A stretch of DNA of 64,000 nt from Sinorhizobium americanum (lineage in GTDB: Bacteria > Pseudomonadota > Alphaproteobacteria > Rhizobiales > Rhizobiaceae), in the NCBI RefSeq assembly GCF_001651855.1, contig NZ_LNQC01000055.1, positions 1 to 64,000 of the forward strand, given 5' to 3'. The translations under genes and the position numbers were made by a program. Within the stretch, counting starts at the first letter, position 1. Each line of letters opens with the position of its first letter. Below the pieces are notes generated by a model. That model saw only the letters and a list, made by a program, of their open reading frames with translations. It was not told the origin of the DNA and made no database searches. This document shows positions 27,926 to 36,564 of the stretch, one piece after another.

Positions 27926-28951
27926 ATGAGCAAACTTCGCATGGGCGTTATCGGCGCCGGCCTTTGGGGCAACAACCACGCCCACACCTTCAATGTCCTG
28001 CCGGAAACGGAGCTGGTCGGCGTCTGCGACCTCGACGAGGGCAGGGCGCTCAAGATGAAGGAGAATTTCGGCGCGGCTGAGGCTTTCACCGATTATCGGA
28101 AGCTGATCGCCAGTGACGATATTGATGCGGTGTCGGTGGCGACGCCGGACTTCACCCACACGCCGATCATCCTGGCGGCGCTGAAGGCCGACAAGCATGT
28201 GCTCAGCGAAAAGCCTCTGGCGACGACAGTGAAAGAAGCTGAGGACATCGCCGAAGCTGCGGCGGTGTCCAAAGGCAAGCTGATGATCGACTTCCACAAC
28301 CGTGTGAACCCGATCCTGGCGCAGGTCCGCGACATGATCCAGGACGGCCAGATCGGGCTGGCAAAGCATGGCACGGCGCGGCTGTCGAACACGACCTTCG
28401 TTCCGTTCGAGATGCTGAGCTGGGCTGCGAAGTCCTCCGCGCTCTGGTTCCTCGGCAGCCATCTCGTCGATGTTCTGCGCTTCATCCTCGCGGACGAGGT
28501 TACCCGCGTCTACGCGGTTGCCCGTTCCGGCACCTTGTCGGCCGGCGGCGTTGACACCAAGGATTTCCATGCGTCGATCCTCGAATTCTCCAAGGGAACG
28601 GTGGTGACCATGGAGAACAGCTGGATCCTTGCGCGCGACAATCCGTCGCTCGTCGATTTCAAGCTCGAGTTCGTCGGCGAGAAGGGTCAGATCCAGGCCG
28701 ATCCTACCCATAGCGGCGGCCTTCGCCGCATCGTCGATGGCGGCATGAAGTTCAACGACTACATCGGCATGACTCCGACCGGCGCCACCCGCATCGGCGG
28801 CTTCGTGCAGGAGTCGATTGCTCGCTTCGTCGACAGCGTGGTGCGCGACGTGCCCCTGCTTGCCGACGCCAACGACGGCCTCGCCAATACCAGGGTTCTG
28901 GCGGCAATCGAGGAGTCAGTCGCCAGTGGGATACCTGTGACCATCGGCTGA
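27926..28951 (+). CDS. Gfo/Idh/MocA-family NAD(P)-dependent oxidoreductase
   Basis: 341 residues. An N-terminal Rossmann motif, MGVIGAGLWGNNHAHTFN, is followed by the family hallmark HVLSEKPLATTVKEAED with the conserved EKP. It oxidises or reduces a sugar, inositol or amino sugar carbon using NAD(P). GGAG lies before the ATG. Encoded between permease and ATPase genes of a sugar importer, it probably carries out the first step on the imported substrate. Confidence 0.87.
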   Translation: MSKLRMGVIGAGLWGNNHAHTFNVLPETELVGVCDLDEGRALKMKENFGAAEAFTDYRKLIASDDIDAVSVATPDFTHTPIILAALKADKHVLSEKPLATTVKEAEDIAEAAAVSKGKLMIDFHNRVNPILAQVRDMIQDGQIGLAKHGTARLSNTTFVPFEMLSWAAKSSALWFLGSHLVDVLRFILADEVTRVYAVARSGTLSAGGVDTKDFHASILEFSKGTVVTMENSWILARDNPSLVDFKLEFVGEKGQIQADPTHSGGLRRIVDGGMKFNDYIGMTPTGATRIGGFVQESIARFVDSVVRDVPLLADANDGLANTRVLAAIEESVASGIPVTIG

Positions 28952-29028
28952 TGTCGTGATTAATTCCCGAGGCATTCCGTCCATCGGGCGGCTTGGCTCG
29001 CGTTTTCATACTGGGAGTAGAACAAAAT

Positions 29029-30195
29029 ATGGCGTCCATGACTTTTGACGGGATCGGAAAAACCTTTTCGGACGGGACCGTCGCCGTCGCCAATGTGAGC
29101 TTCACGGTTGCCGATGGCGAGTTTGTCGTGCTGGTCGGACCGTCGGGTTGCGGCAAGTCCACGCTTCTGAGGATGGCGGCCGGGCTCGAGTTGCTCAACA
29201 GCGGCCGGCTGCTCATGGACGATCACGATGTCAGCAACACCGAGGCGCAGGACCGCGACATCGCCATGGTGTTCCAGAACTATGCGCTCTATCCGCACAT
29301 GACCGTCTACGAGAACATGGCCTTCGGCCTGCAGCAGCGGAAAATGCCGAAGGACAAGATCGAAAAGCTTGTGCGCGACGCCGCCGAGATGCTCGATCTC
29401 ACAAAATATCTGCATCGCAAGCCGGGTGCGCTCTCCGGCGGCCAGCGCCAGCGCGTGGCGATGGGGCGCGCCATCGTCCGCCATCCGATGGCCTTCCTTA
29501 TGGATGAGCCTCTCTCCAATCTCGACGCCAAGCTCAGGGTCCAGATGCGCGCCGAGCTCAAGCTCCTGAACCAGCGCCTCGGCGTCACCACGCTCTATGT
29601 CACCCACGACCAGGTCGAGGCAATGACGATGGGCGACCGGGTCGCGGTGCTCAAGCCCGTCGGCAACGCCGGGGAAAGCAATCTGCAGCAGATCGACACG
29701 CCGCAGCGGCTCTATGACCGGCCGGCAAATATCTTCGTCGCAGGCTTTATCGGCTCGCCGGCAATGAACTTCGTGCGGGCCGAACTCCGGGCGGAGGGGG
29801 CAGGCCTGCGCGCGGCGATCGCGGGGACCGGGATCAGTTTTCCGGTTCCCGCGAGCGCTGTCTTGTCCGCCTATGCCGGACGCCAGGTCGTCGTCGGAAT
29901 ACGACCGGAGATGTTTCTGGTGTGTCCCGAAGCTGAGGCGCTGTTCAACGAGCCGGTCCCGGTCGCCGAGGCGCTCGGGGCCGACACCTATGTCTTCTTC
30001 GACATCGCGTCCCCGCCCGTCGATGTCAACGACGCCGAGGAGCCGGAGGAGTTCAAGCGCAAGGGCACCAATCGCCTGGTGGCGCGGATCCCGCCGGCAG
30101 CGACGCCAGCGCCCAATCAGCGACTGCCTCTGACAGTGGACCTGCAACAGCTGCACTGGTTCGACCCATTGACAGGAACTGCTATTCGCGATTGA
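29029..30195 (+). CDS. Sugar ABC transporter, ATP-binding protein (MalK/UgpC-like)
   Basis: 388 residues. Walker A is GPSGCGKST, the signature LSGGQRQRVAMGRAIVR, Walker B FLMDEPLSNLDAKL, and the switch histidine lies in LYVTHDQVEAMTMGDR. A C-terminal TOBE/OB extension (about 240-388) is typical of CUT1 ATPases. The ATG at 29029 has GGGAG upstream. It energises the importer and ends the operon, followed by a strong terminator. Confidence 0.9.
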   Translation: MASMTFDGIGKTFSDGTVAVANVSFTVADGEFVVLVGPSGCGKSTLLRMAAGLELLNSGRLLMDDHDVSNTEAQDRDIAMVFQNYALYPHMTVYENMAFGLQQRKMPKDKIEKLVRDAAEMLDLTKYLHRKPGALSGGQRQRVAMGRAIVRHPMAFLMDEPLSNLDAKLRVQMRAELKLLNQRLGVTTLYVTHDQVEAMTMGDRVAVLKPVGNAGESNLQQIDTPQRLYDRPANIFVAGFIGSPAMNFVRAELRAEGAGLRAAIAGTGISFPVPASAVLSAYAGRQVVVGIRPEMFLVCPEAEALFNEPVPVAEALGADTYVFFDIASPPVDVNDAEEPEEFKRKGTNRLVARIPPAATPAPNQRLPLTVDLQQLHWFDPLTGTAIRD

Positions 30196-30259
30196 CCGGA
30201 TGGAAGATCAAGCACCGACTCGCCTTTACAATCGTTTCCCGACCCTCCCAGGGCGCCTT

Positions 30260-30299
30260 GGCTGCCGTCGAACAGGTCCCGACGGCAGCCCTTTTTTTG
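30260..30299 (+). terminator. Rho-independent terminator after the sugar ABC operon
   Basis: An 11-bp perfect stem, GGCTGCCGTCG (30260-30270) with CGACGGCAGCC (30280-30290), is followed by CTTTTTTT. Confidence 0.92.
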
Positions 30300-30359
30300 G
30301 CTCTGCGATCGGGGACGAGCGGTTCCGGACCTTATCAGCAGCATCATCGGGAGTAGCCT

Positions 30360-30677
30360 GTGAAACACCTATCGATCTTCGGGAAGTTCTTCCTGCTCAT
30401 GGCTATCTTCGGCCTGACGGCGCTTGCCCTCACGCTTTATCAGAGCAGACAGACGTTCGAGATCAGCAGGAGCTATGAGGCGCTGCTCGATAGAGACGCG
30501 TTTGCAGCACTCAATCTGAGCCAGTCCAATCGAAGCCTCGAGGCCGCGCGGGCAAGCATGGGGGACTTGTCGAATGACACGTCTGGCACTGACAGCCCGC
30601 AAGGGTCGCCAGTCCGGCGTATAATGGCGAAGGTTGTAAATGCTTTTGGGATGCCCAACAACGTTGCTGAGTGTTGA
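30360..30677 (+). pseudogene. Truncated methyl-accepting chemotaxis protein (N-terminal fragment)
   Basis: A GTG start gives MKHLSIFGKFFLLMAIFGLT, a basic start plus transmembrane segment. The beginning of a four-helix-bundle sensor follows (FEISRSYEALLDRDAFAALN). Similarity to chemoreceptors fades near residue 70 and the frame ends at 105 with an unrelated tail. The HAMP and signalling domains are absent. It is probably the remains of a receptor cut by a rearrangement. Confidence 0.55.
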
Positions 30678-30847
30678 GAATGAAAACCTGTTCTGAATCG
30701 GCGTGACGCGTCCTTTCAGCGCTTCTGTGCGCCGAGCGCTCGGCGGGAACCAAAAATTCGTTGGATCTCGAATTTTGAGCTTTCGTCGAAAAAGCCGAGA
30801 CCAGATTCCGATGACGAGGTAACAGACTGAATTTCTGCTAGGTGTTC

Positions 30848-31039
30848 ATGACGACGTGGAAACTTTCGCCCTTTGAAAGATCGTGCCTTAGGTGGATATC
30901 GCTGGGCAGGAGCGTCTCCGAGATCGCCTTGCTCGAGGGCAAAAGCGAAGCAGAGATCAATCTGTGCTTGGAACGAGCCCTTGTCTTGCTTGGGGCGATC
31001 TCGATGGAGGATGCGCTCAAGAAGGCGGATCTCATCTAG
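30848..31039 (+). CDS. Small LuxR-like helix-turn-helix protein
   Basis: 63 residues from an ATG with AGG five bases upstream; a GTG at 30842 is an alternative. The sequence LSPFERSCLRWISLGRSVSE, then EAEINLCLERALVLLG, follows a GerE/LuxR-type DNA-binding domain (L-x-ERxxLxWxxxGxSxxEIA). There is no sensor domain. Free-standing small LuxR HTH proteins are common in rhizobia. Targets unknown. Confidence 0.6.
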   Translation: MTTWKLSPFERSCLRWISLGRSVSEIALLEGKSEAEINLCLERALVLLGAISMEDALKKADLI

Positions 31040-31230
31040 ATAGATCGCATCTGGCTCTACGCTGCCGTAATTGGCATGCGACGGATCGATTTTTTCTTCG
31101 GGTTTAACTCACGTGCACACCTTTGCAGGTGCAATAACCACCTCGCGCGGAATCATCATCATACCCAATGCTGGCCAAACGTCTGCTGCCCAGGCAAAGG
31201 CATGGCATTTCGGCATAGCTCTGGCAAAAG

Positions 31231-31944
31231 TCATCGCTGCACGCTCATGAACTGCTCGCTATAGACGGATGCATTTAATGATCGACCGTTCACGACGTCC
31301 AAAACGTGTGTCAGGGCGCGTTGTTCGAAATCAAGGTGGCTCATCAATGCGGATTGCACGACGCTCGTTGCTTTGCCGAGTTGGGGCATCGCATTCGTCA
31401 GCGTTGCGAGGCTTTTCCTGAAAGATCGGGAATGCTCTGACGCAGTTATTTCCACGCGTAAGGGGTGCGTGCAAAAACAAAATTTGTCGATAATCTTGCA
31501 CATCTCACAATTCGATGCCCTCTGGCCGATTTCGGTGAAGATCGCTTCCGCTCGACGCGCGGGTTCGGACCTTGATGATGCTTCACAAGGTGCCGGTTTG
31601 TAGTGAGCCTGAGGCTCTGCGCGGGCGAGTGCGAAGGCTAGGACTTCCCGTGCCACAGCATACGAGTCCGCTATGGCCCAATCGGTGAGGGGCCTCGTGA
31701 AGTAGCCCTTTTGGGGGATGGAAATGACCTTACCCTCAGCTGCAAGTCGGATAAGTGCTTCGCGTACCGGAGTTCTCCCAATGTTGAGTTTGGCCGACAA
31801 CTCGACGTCACTCAGCTGTTGCCCCGGCATAAGCCCGTAACTGTAAAGCAAGTGAACGACTGCATCATAGGCCGCATCCGTTTTTCCGCGCGTTTTTGGT
31901 GGTTCAATTCCACGACATTGGGCGGCTTTATCACAGACCCACAT
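31231..31944 (-). CDS. GntR-family transcriptional regulator (FadR subgroup)
   Basis: About 237 residues from ATG 31944, which has AAGGAG nine bases upstream; the frame is open back to 32037. The winged HTH is QQLSDVELSAKLNIGRTPVR then EALIRLAAEGKVISIPQKGY, followed by an FCD-like ligand domain. That domain is poorly conserved and contains an unusual cysteine-rich patch, CEMCKIIDKFCFC, that could be a metal site. It is divergent from the HAD phosphatase gene at 32599, and an AT-rich palindrome lies between them. Confidence 0.8.
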   Translation of the reverse strand: MWVCDKAAQCRGIEPPKTRGKTDAAYDAVVHLLYSYGLMPGQQLSDVELSAKLNIGRTPVREALIRLAAEGKVISIPQKGYFTRPLTDWAIADSYAVAREVLAFALARAEPQAHYKPAPCEASSRSEPARRAEAIFTEIGQRASNCEMCKIIDKFCFCTHPLRVEITASEHSRSFRKSLATLTNAMPQLGKATSVVQSALMSHLDFEQRALTHVLDVVNGRSLNASVYSEQFMSVQR

Positions 31945-31983
31945 CTTCCCACTCTCCTTTGTCGGATGTCGTTTGACCATCTC

Positions 31984-32021
31984 CTGCAGGATGCCAGAAA
32001 CACTGCAGGATGCCAGAAACA
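31984..32021. repeat. Perfect 19-bp tandem duplication upstream of the GntR gene
   Basis: CTGCAGGATGCCAGAAACA occurs twice head to tail at 31984-32002 and 32003-32021. It lies 40 bp upstream of the chosen gntR start, within the open frame that extends upstream. It may be a recent slippage duplication or a doubled operator. Confidence 0.9.
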
Positions 32022-32314
32022 AGTTTGTTGGGGGCACATTTCACATAGTGGCGGGGAGAGCAACCGTGCCGTTGGCGCGAGTTGACTAGGTGTCGCGTGC
32101 TTTCAGATGTTCTGCGGCCACCAACGGCATTGTACTGCTTCGCTGGACCAGTGCATCGAGATCCGAGAGCGTGTTCCTCCAATCGCTGAGCCACGCGAGC
32201 TTATAGATGCCGGAAAAAATATATGGAGTGCAGATCGAGAGGACTGCGGTTGAGGCGAGACTAAATATCAGGTGGCTTTAGCCGAGCAAAAGACCGCAGT
32301 CTGAGGAAATATAC

Positions 32315-32332
32315 TGGAAAATATATTTTACA
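32315..32332. promoter_or_regulatory. AT-rich palindrome between GntR and HAD genes
   Basis: TGGAAAATATATTTTACA is a palindrome with one mismatched pair (TG-x-AAAATATATTTT-x-CA). A related and longer inverted repeat lies at 35987-36016 ahead of the DegT aminotransferase gene. Sharing of this element suggests one regulator, perhaps the neighbouring GntR protein. The remaining bases 32022-32598 contain no supported gene. Confidence 0.5.
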
Positions 32333-32598
32333 TGTTACTTGATTATCGTGGCCTATGCCTTCACTTTCCGCCGCGGTAGTCTTGGGATGAGCAGAGCGAA
32401 ACAGCGCCAAGGGTCTAATGGATGTGAACGATTTCGTGCATTAAATCCGTGTCGGCGTGATGTCATTTTGGACAAAAATAGGTGCCGATGGCCCTGGCGA
32501 AGCCAATAAGACTTCCAAAGTTCAAGCGGCTCTCCCCCGCTGGCCGGGAGGATCCGTAAATTTGTGGATTAGCTTGAATCGTGAGGAAAGCTTAACGG

Positions 32599-33282
32599 AT
32601 GACTCAATGCATGCCCGCCTGCGAATCCCCAGGAGTTCTCATTTTCGATTGCGATGGGGTCCTCATCGACAGCGAAAGCATCGCCACCGAGGTACATGTC
32701 GAGGCTCTCGCAAAATCGGGGTACGCCATAACTGCTGAGGCTTATAATAGTCGTTTCATAGGCATGAGCGATCAGCAAAGCTACTCTATCATCGAAGCCG
32801 AGGCGGGCCTGCGCCTGCCAAATGACCACCATCAACGTGTGATGAAAGAGATCGCCAAGCGATATGCGTGCGAACTCAAGGCCATCGCGGGTATTCGACA
32901 GGCGTTGGACGCCATCAGCCTGGCAAAATGCGTGGCATCGAGCAGCGATCCGGAAAAGCTGCGTTTTGGACTTCAGATTACACATCTCTACGACTGTTTT
33001 TCGCCTCACGTCTTCAGCGCGTCCGAGGTTCCGCGCGGCAAGCCCGCACCCGATCTCTTTCTGTTCGCAGCGGAGAACATGAAAACACAGCCCGCCAACT
33101 GCCTGGTCATCGAAGACAGTGTTGCTGGAGTTCAAGCGGCGGTGGCAGCCCGGATGCGGGTGATAGGCTTTGTCGGCGGTTCTCATTGTGTCTCGGGCCT
33201 AGCAGAGAAATTGTTGGAAGCAGGTGCCACCAGAACCTTCAACCACATGGCAGTTTTACCGGAGATTCTTAGGCACCTCTAA
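32599..33282 (+). CDS. HAD-superfamily phosphatase (beta-phosphoglucomutase/phosphoglycolate phosphatase-like)
   Basis: 227 residues. HAD motif I is FDCDGVLIDSE with the nucleophile and acid aspartates. Motif II is the serine in CVASSSDPEKL, the lysine lies in RGKPAPDLF, and motif IV is VIEDSVAGVQAA. It removes phosphate from, or isomerises, a small sugar phosphate. GAGGAAAG precedes the ATG. Substrate unknown. Confidence 0.85.
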   Translation: MTQCMPACESPGVLIFDCDGVLIDSESIATEVHVEALAKSGYAITAEAYNSRFIGMSDQQSYSIIEAEAGLRLPNDHHQRVMKEIAKRYACELKAIAGIRQALDAISLAKCVASSSDPEKLRFGLQITHLYDCFSPHVFSASEVPRGKPAPDLFLFAAENMKTQPANCLVIEDSVAGVQAAVAARMRVIGFVGGSHCVSGLAEKLLEAGATRTFNHMAVLPEILRHL

Positions 33283-33495
33283 TCGGACAGTTTGTACGGT
33301 GGGGAGTTGCTCACGCAGTCTACCGGTGTACCAGGTGCGAAGACTCTGTCGGGCACTTCGGGCATTGTCTGGCAAGCAGAGCCCGCAGTTACCGGGACGT
33401 TTCTCAATCGGCGACCCCGACGCTAATTTGCCGCTCCGTGAGCTTTCCTTTCGCGCTGGACGCCGAAACACCTGAAAGAAAAAGAGGATTAGACG

Positions 33496-33996
33496 ATGCA
33501 CGGCGGTAGCAGAATCATAGTCGAGTACTTGGCGACATATCCGAATTTCATTCCTGTGTGTGCAAGCTGGGCTTTCGGGCAATGGGGTTGCCATTCGGAT
33601 GGCTCATTCGCGCAGGCAGAACGTGAGTTCTTCGAAGGAGCACAGACACAATCAATTCCGTTAACTTTGATTGCGATCGAGGCTGGCAAACCTGCAGGAA
33701 TGGTCAGTCTGTGGGAAAGCGACTTTCGAGGAAGGTTAGATCTGACTCCCTGGCTTAAGTCGCTGTACGTCCATCCATTCCACCGCAGAAAAGGAATAGC
33801 ATTGTTGCTAATCAAGAGGCTGGAACAAGAGGCTCAGAGGCTCGGCTATCGAAGCCTTTACCTTACAACCGAGGACGCAAAAGACCTCTACGCAAAGGCC
33901 GATTGGCAGGAGATAGAGTATGTACGAACACCATATGGCGAAGCGGCATTAATGACCAAGGCGTTGACGCAGGCCGACGAAGACTGTGTAAAGTGA
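33496..33996 (+). CDS. GNAT-family N-acetyltransferase
   Basis: 166 residues. The acetyl-CoA binding motif is LYVHPFHRRKGIALLLIKRL (V-x-x-x-x-R-x-x-G-I/A), followed by YRSLYLTTEDAKDLYAKADW with the usual GNAT end. AGAGGA lies before the ATG. The acceptor is unknown. Spacing of 213 bp from the HAD gene means co-transcription is possible but not certain. Confidence 0.82.
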   Translation: MHGGSRIIVEYLATYPNFIPVCASWAFGQWGCHSDGSFAQAEREFFEGAQTQSIPLTLIAIEAGKPAGMVSLWESDFRGRLDLTPWLKSLYVHPFHRRKGIALLLIKRLEQEAQRLGYRSLYLTTEDAKDLYAKADWQEIEYVRTPYGEAALMTKALTQADEDCVK

Positions 33997-34129
33997 TCAC
34001 GGATGCAAATTGCGAGCTGCGTCACGCTTCGCGCTTCAAAGCCGTGAGAACGGCGGCCAAAAACCGGTTCCATACCCCCGGCGTTACGGCAGCGGACGAA
34101 CCAGTCTTAGTCGTACGACGACCACAGTG

Positions 34130-34546
34130 CTCGGGAATCTCGGCCAGGTGCGAGCCAGTCTCCTGCCGCTCATGACTTCCGGCGGCTCCGTAATCCTGAA
34201 CACCTCGACGCTCAGCACACAAGGCCGTCCATATGTGAGCGTCTATTCGGCGACGAAGGCGGCCATTCGCTCGCTGGCGCGGTCGCTCACCGTGGAGCTG
34301 GCCGAGAAGGGAATCCGCGTGAATGCCATGGCACCTGGCTACATCGATACGGATCTCGCGCGCAAAGGAGGAATGAGCGAGGAGATGATCGAACAGACGA
34401 AGACGCAGGTGCACGCTCAAATCCCGATGCACCGCAGCGGCACAGTCGATGAGATAGCAAAGGCTGTGCTGTTTCTCGCCTCTGATGATTCGGCCTACGT
34501 GACAGGCACCGAATTGTGCGTCGACGGTGGTTGGGCGCAGATCTGA
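34130..34546 (+). pseudogene. N-terminally truncated short-chain dehydrogenase (SDR)
   Basis: About 138 residues equal to the C-terminal half of a classical SDR: GGSVILNTSTLS, the catalytic YSATKAAIRSLARSLTVELA (Y-x-x-x-K), VNAMAPGYIDTDL, and the end YVTGTELCVDGGWAQ. The NAD(P)-binding Rossmann half (TGxxxGIG) is missing. The upstream open frame from 34010 does not resemble an SDR. The fragment cannot bind cofactor and is probably inactive debris. Confidence 0.8.
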
Positions 34547-34548
34547 CA

Positions 34549-34581
34549 GCAAGCCGGCCCTCTTCGCGAGCGCCGGCTTGC
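34549..34581. terminator. Possible terminator hairpin between convergent genes
   Basis: GCAAGCCGGC (34549-34558) pairs perfectly with GCCGGCTTGC (34572-34581). There is no strong T-run on either side, so it may act weakly. It sits between the SDR fragment and the convergent DegT aminotransferase gene. Confidence 0.5.
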
Positions 34582-34619
34582 ATGCTGCAGATTTATGAGT
34601 TTACGAGGGGCAGATATTA

Positions 34620-35897
34620 CTAGACGGCTGTCGCAAGCCCTTTTCCGACCAGTCTCGGGAGAGCTTTCCAGACCTTGTGAAAGGCTGCAGCGTAAAGTTC
34701 CATCACCTCGGCATCGTTCGGCGGAGCGATCTCGGATATGTAGAACATCGTGTCCAAGAGTTTCATCGTATTTGGAAAATCGGCAGCCCTCCAACTGTCG
34801 TTAATGCCGGGGAGATATTCGAACACAGGTTTCCGAAGCCAGACCCAAACAGGCACACCTTCAGCCTTGAGCAAGTTGACGATGAAATCCCTTGCTGCGG
34901 GGCCCGAGCCGAAACCGAGGAAGTCCGGTTCGATGCGAAGAGGAAAGTTGAGCATCGATTGATGCTGATCCGACGGATTGAAGAGCGGAAAAAGTCCAGG
35001 AAGTTCCCCAATCATGCTCCATAGCAGCTGCCCGTTATTCCTTCGCTTCTGTAGTTGCGTGTCCAGATTTGTTATTCGCATGTTTGCTATAGATGAGGAG
35101 AAAACGTTAGGACGATAATTATACCCTTGTGCGCAAGGCGAGAATATGCGCTCACCGTTTCGAGCTGAGCTCGCCAGTGACACGCGATCAACATGCTCGA
35201 TCAGATTATTGTTTTCCGTAAGGATGAATCCGAGCTCGCCTGCCCCCAAATGCTTGGCCCCGTTTCCAGATAAGGCGAGTACGTCGCTGTCGAGATGCGT
35301 TCCGTTGAAGATCGCTTTGGCGGCCGCGATTGTCTGGCAGACATCGTCGATCAGCGCGACGCCTTGAGTACGCGCAGCCGATCTTGCGTCGGGGACAAGA
35401 ATGTTATTGCCAAAGAGATGAGTGGTGAGGAGTGCGGCGACGTTCGGTGCGAGCTTTTCGGCGGCGGACTTTTGATCGATACCAGCCAAATCCATGTCGA
35501 CATCCACGAAGATCGGACGCAGACCACAAATTGCTATCGGCCCCACCGCTCCCGGCCAATTCAGGGCTGCGGTAACCACGTGCTCGCCACGGCTTTTGAA
35601 ATAGTCGAGTGCAACGTGGATCGCCGCCGTACCACTGCCGACGGCGCGCACCATCCACTTCCCGGTCCACCTGGAGAGATTCTGCTCCAACTCTGTCACA
35701 ATCGGATGATTGACGCGATGATATTTCCCACTCTCCACTACTCCGCGGAGAGCATCTAAGTGCTTCTTCTGTGCGGCTGGCCAGGCAGTGATACGCCCAG
35801 GGGGGAACACAGGATCGCCGCCAAAGAAAGCCAGCTTCATTTCCGGGTAGGCCATGGCCTGGTTAGCGTCGGTGTCAATCTTGGCGCGTTTATTCAT
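34620..35897 (-). CDS. DegT/DnrJ/EryC1-family sugar aminotransferase
   Basis: 425 residues from ATG 35897 with GGAGA upstream; the frame is open to 35963. Features are FGGDPVFPPGRITAWP at the N terminus, WMVRAVGSGTAAIHVALDYF, LIDDVCQTIAAA, and the likely PLP lysine in LSGNGAKHLGAGELGF. These PLP enzymes transfer an amino group to keto sugars or cyclitols during synthesis of amino sugars and aminoglycosides. No nucleotide-sugar genes lie beside it. A long AT-rich inverted repeat sits 90 bp upstream of the start. The acceptor is unknown. Confidence 0.85.
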   Translation of the reverse strand: MNKRAKIDTDANQAMAYPEMKLAFFGGDPVFPPGRITAWPAAQKKHLDALRGVVESGKYHRVNHPIVTELEQNLSRWTGKWMVRAVGSGTAAIHVALDYFKSRGEHVVTAALNWPGAVGPIAICGLRPIFVDVDMDLAGIDQKSAAEKLAPNVAALLTTHLFGNNILVPDARSAARTQGVALIDDVCQTIAAAKAIFNGTHLDSDVLALSGNGAKHLGAGELGFILTENNNLIEHVDRVSLASSARNGERIFSPCAQGYNYRPNVFSSSIANMRITNLDTQLQKRRNNGQLLWSMIGELPGLFPLFNPSDQHQSMLNFPLRIEPDFLGFGSGPAARDFIVNLLKAEGVPVWVWLRKPVFEYLPGINDSWRAADFPNTMKLLDTMFYISEIAPPNDAEVMELYAAAFHKVWKALPRLVGKGLATAV

Positions 35898-35986
35898 CCA
35901 TTTCTCCGGTAAATAAGGGAATGTATAAGTCGTCTGTGGGAGACATAAAGTACGATAAAACACGTTCTGATCAGTTCAACAGGATA

Positions 35987-36016
35987 TGTAAAATATATTC
36001 TGGTATATATTTTGCA
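35987..36016. promoter_or_regulatory. Long AT-rich inverted repeat upstream of the DegT aminotransferase gene
   Basis: The element begins TGTAAAATATA and ends TATATTTTGCA, separated by eight bases, so the arms pair except for one base. It resembles the palindrome at 32315-32332. Position fits an operator. The bases from 36017 to about 36540 hold no supported gene. Confidence 0.55.
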
Positions 36017-36564
36017 TTTTGTTCGGTTGTTCCATAAGCTGCTGTGGGCGTGAGAGAAGAATATGAAGATGTAACAAAAAATGCACTTGTGTTCAGCCGT
36101 CCCCCAGCGCGCGGGGACACATCCAGGTGATCGGCTCGTAAAAGGCTCAGTGATGTCCTTCCGCAATGAAACCTGATCTGAACCATGTATCCACAGTTGT
36201 GGGCGGCAGATGCTGCCAGCAATTTTCCGCTCCGCTCGTCGGTCGAGCGGCACTTTCCTTGATGGGCACCGAGCGGCCCTTGGCAACGGATCAACCGTCA
36301 TCACGTCATGGAATTTGAACAAGGCTGTCCAATGGCGGGGAAACGGTCAAAGAGCTGGCGTGGCGTGTCTGGCAGGTAGAGCAGGCACAAAAACCTTAGA
36401 CCGCGAAGGCAGTGGGGCGACCTCGTTATGCACAGCACCATTATTCAGGCGCCACCGTGCTCTCGGCCATCAACGATCCAGCAAACCATTGCCTAAGTTG
36501 TCTTTCGTTTTCGCGAATGACCTGAAATACGGGCAACAAACTTTTGGCGCAGGGGGATTACGCG

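Noticed and set aside
27476-30156. Two long minus-strand frames opposite the sugar ABC operon
   Set aside because: They are antisense shadows of the permease, oxidoreductase and ATPase genes, with low-complexity charged translations.
31205-31225. Sigma-54-like CGGCATAGCTCTGGCA
   Set aside because: Spacing is right but both boxes deviate, and no gene follows on that strand.
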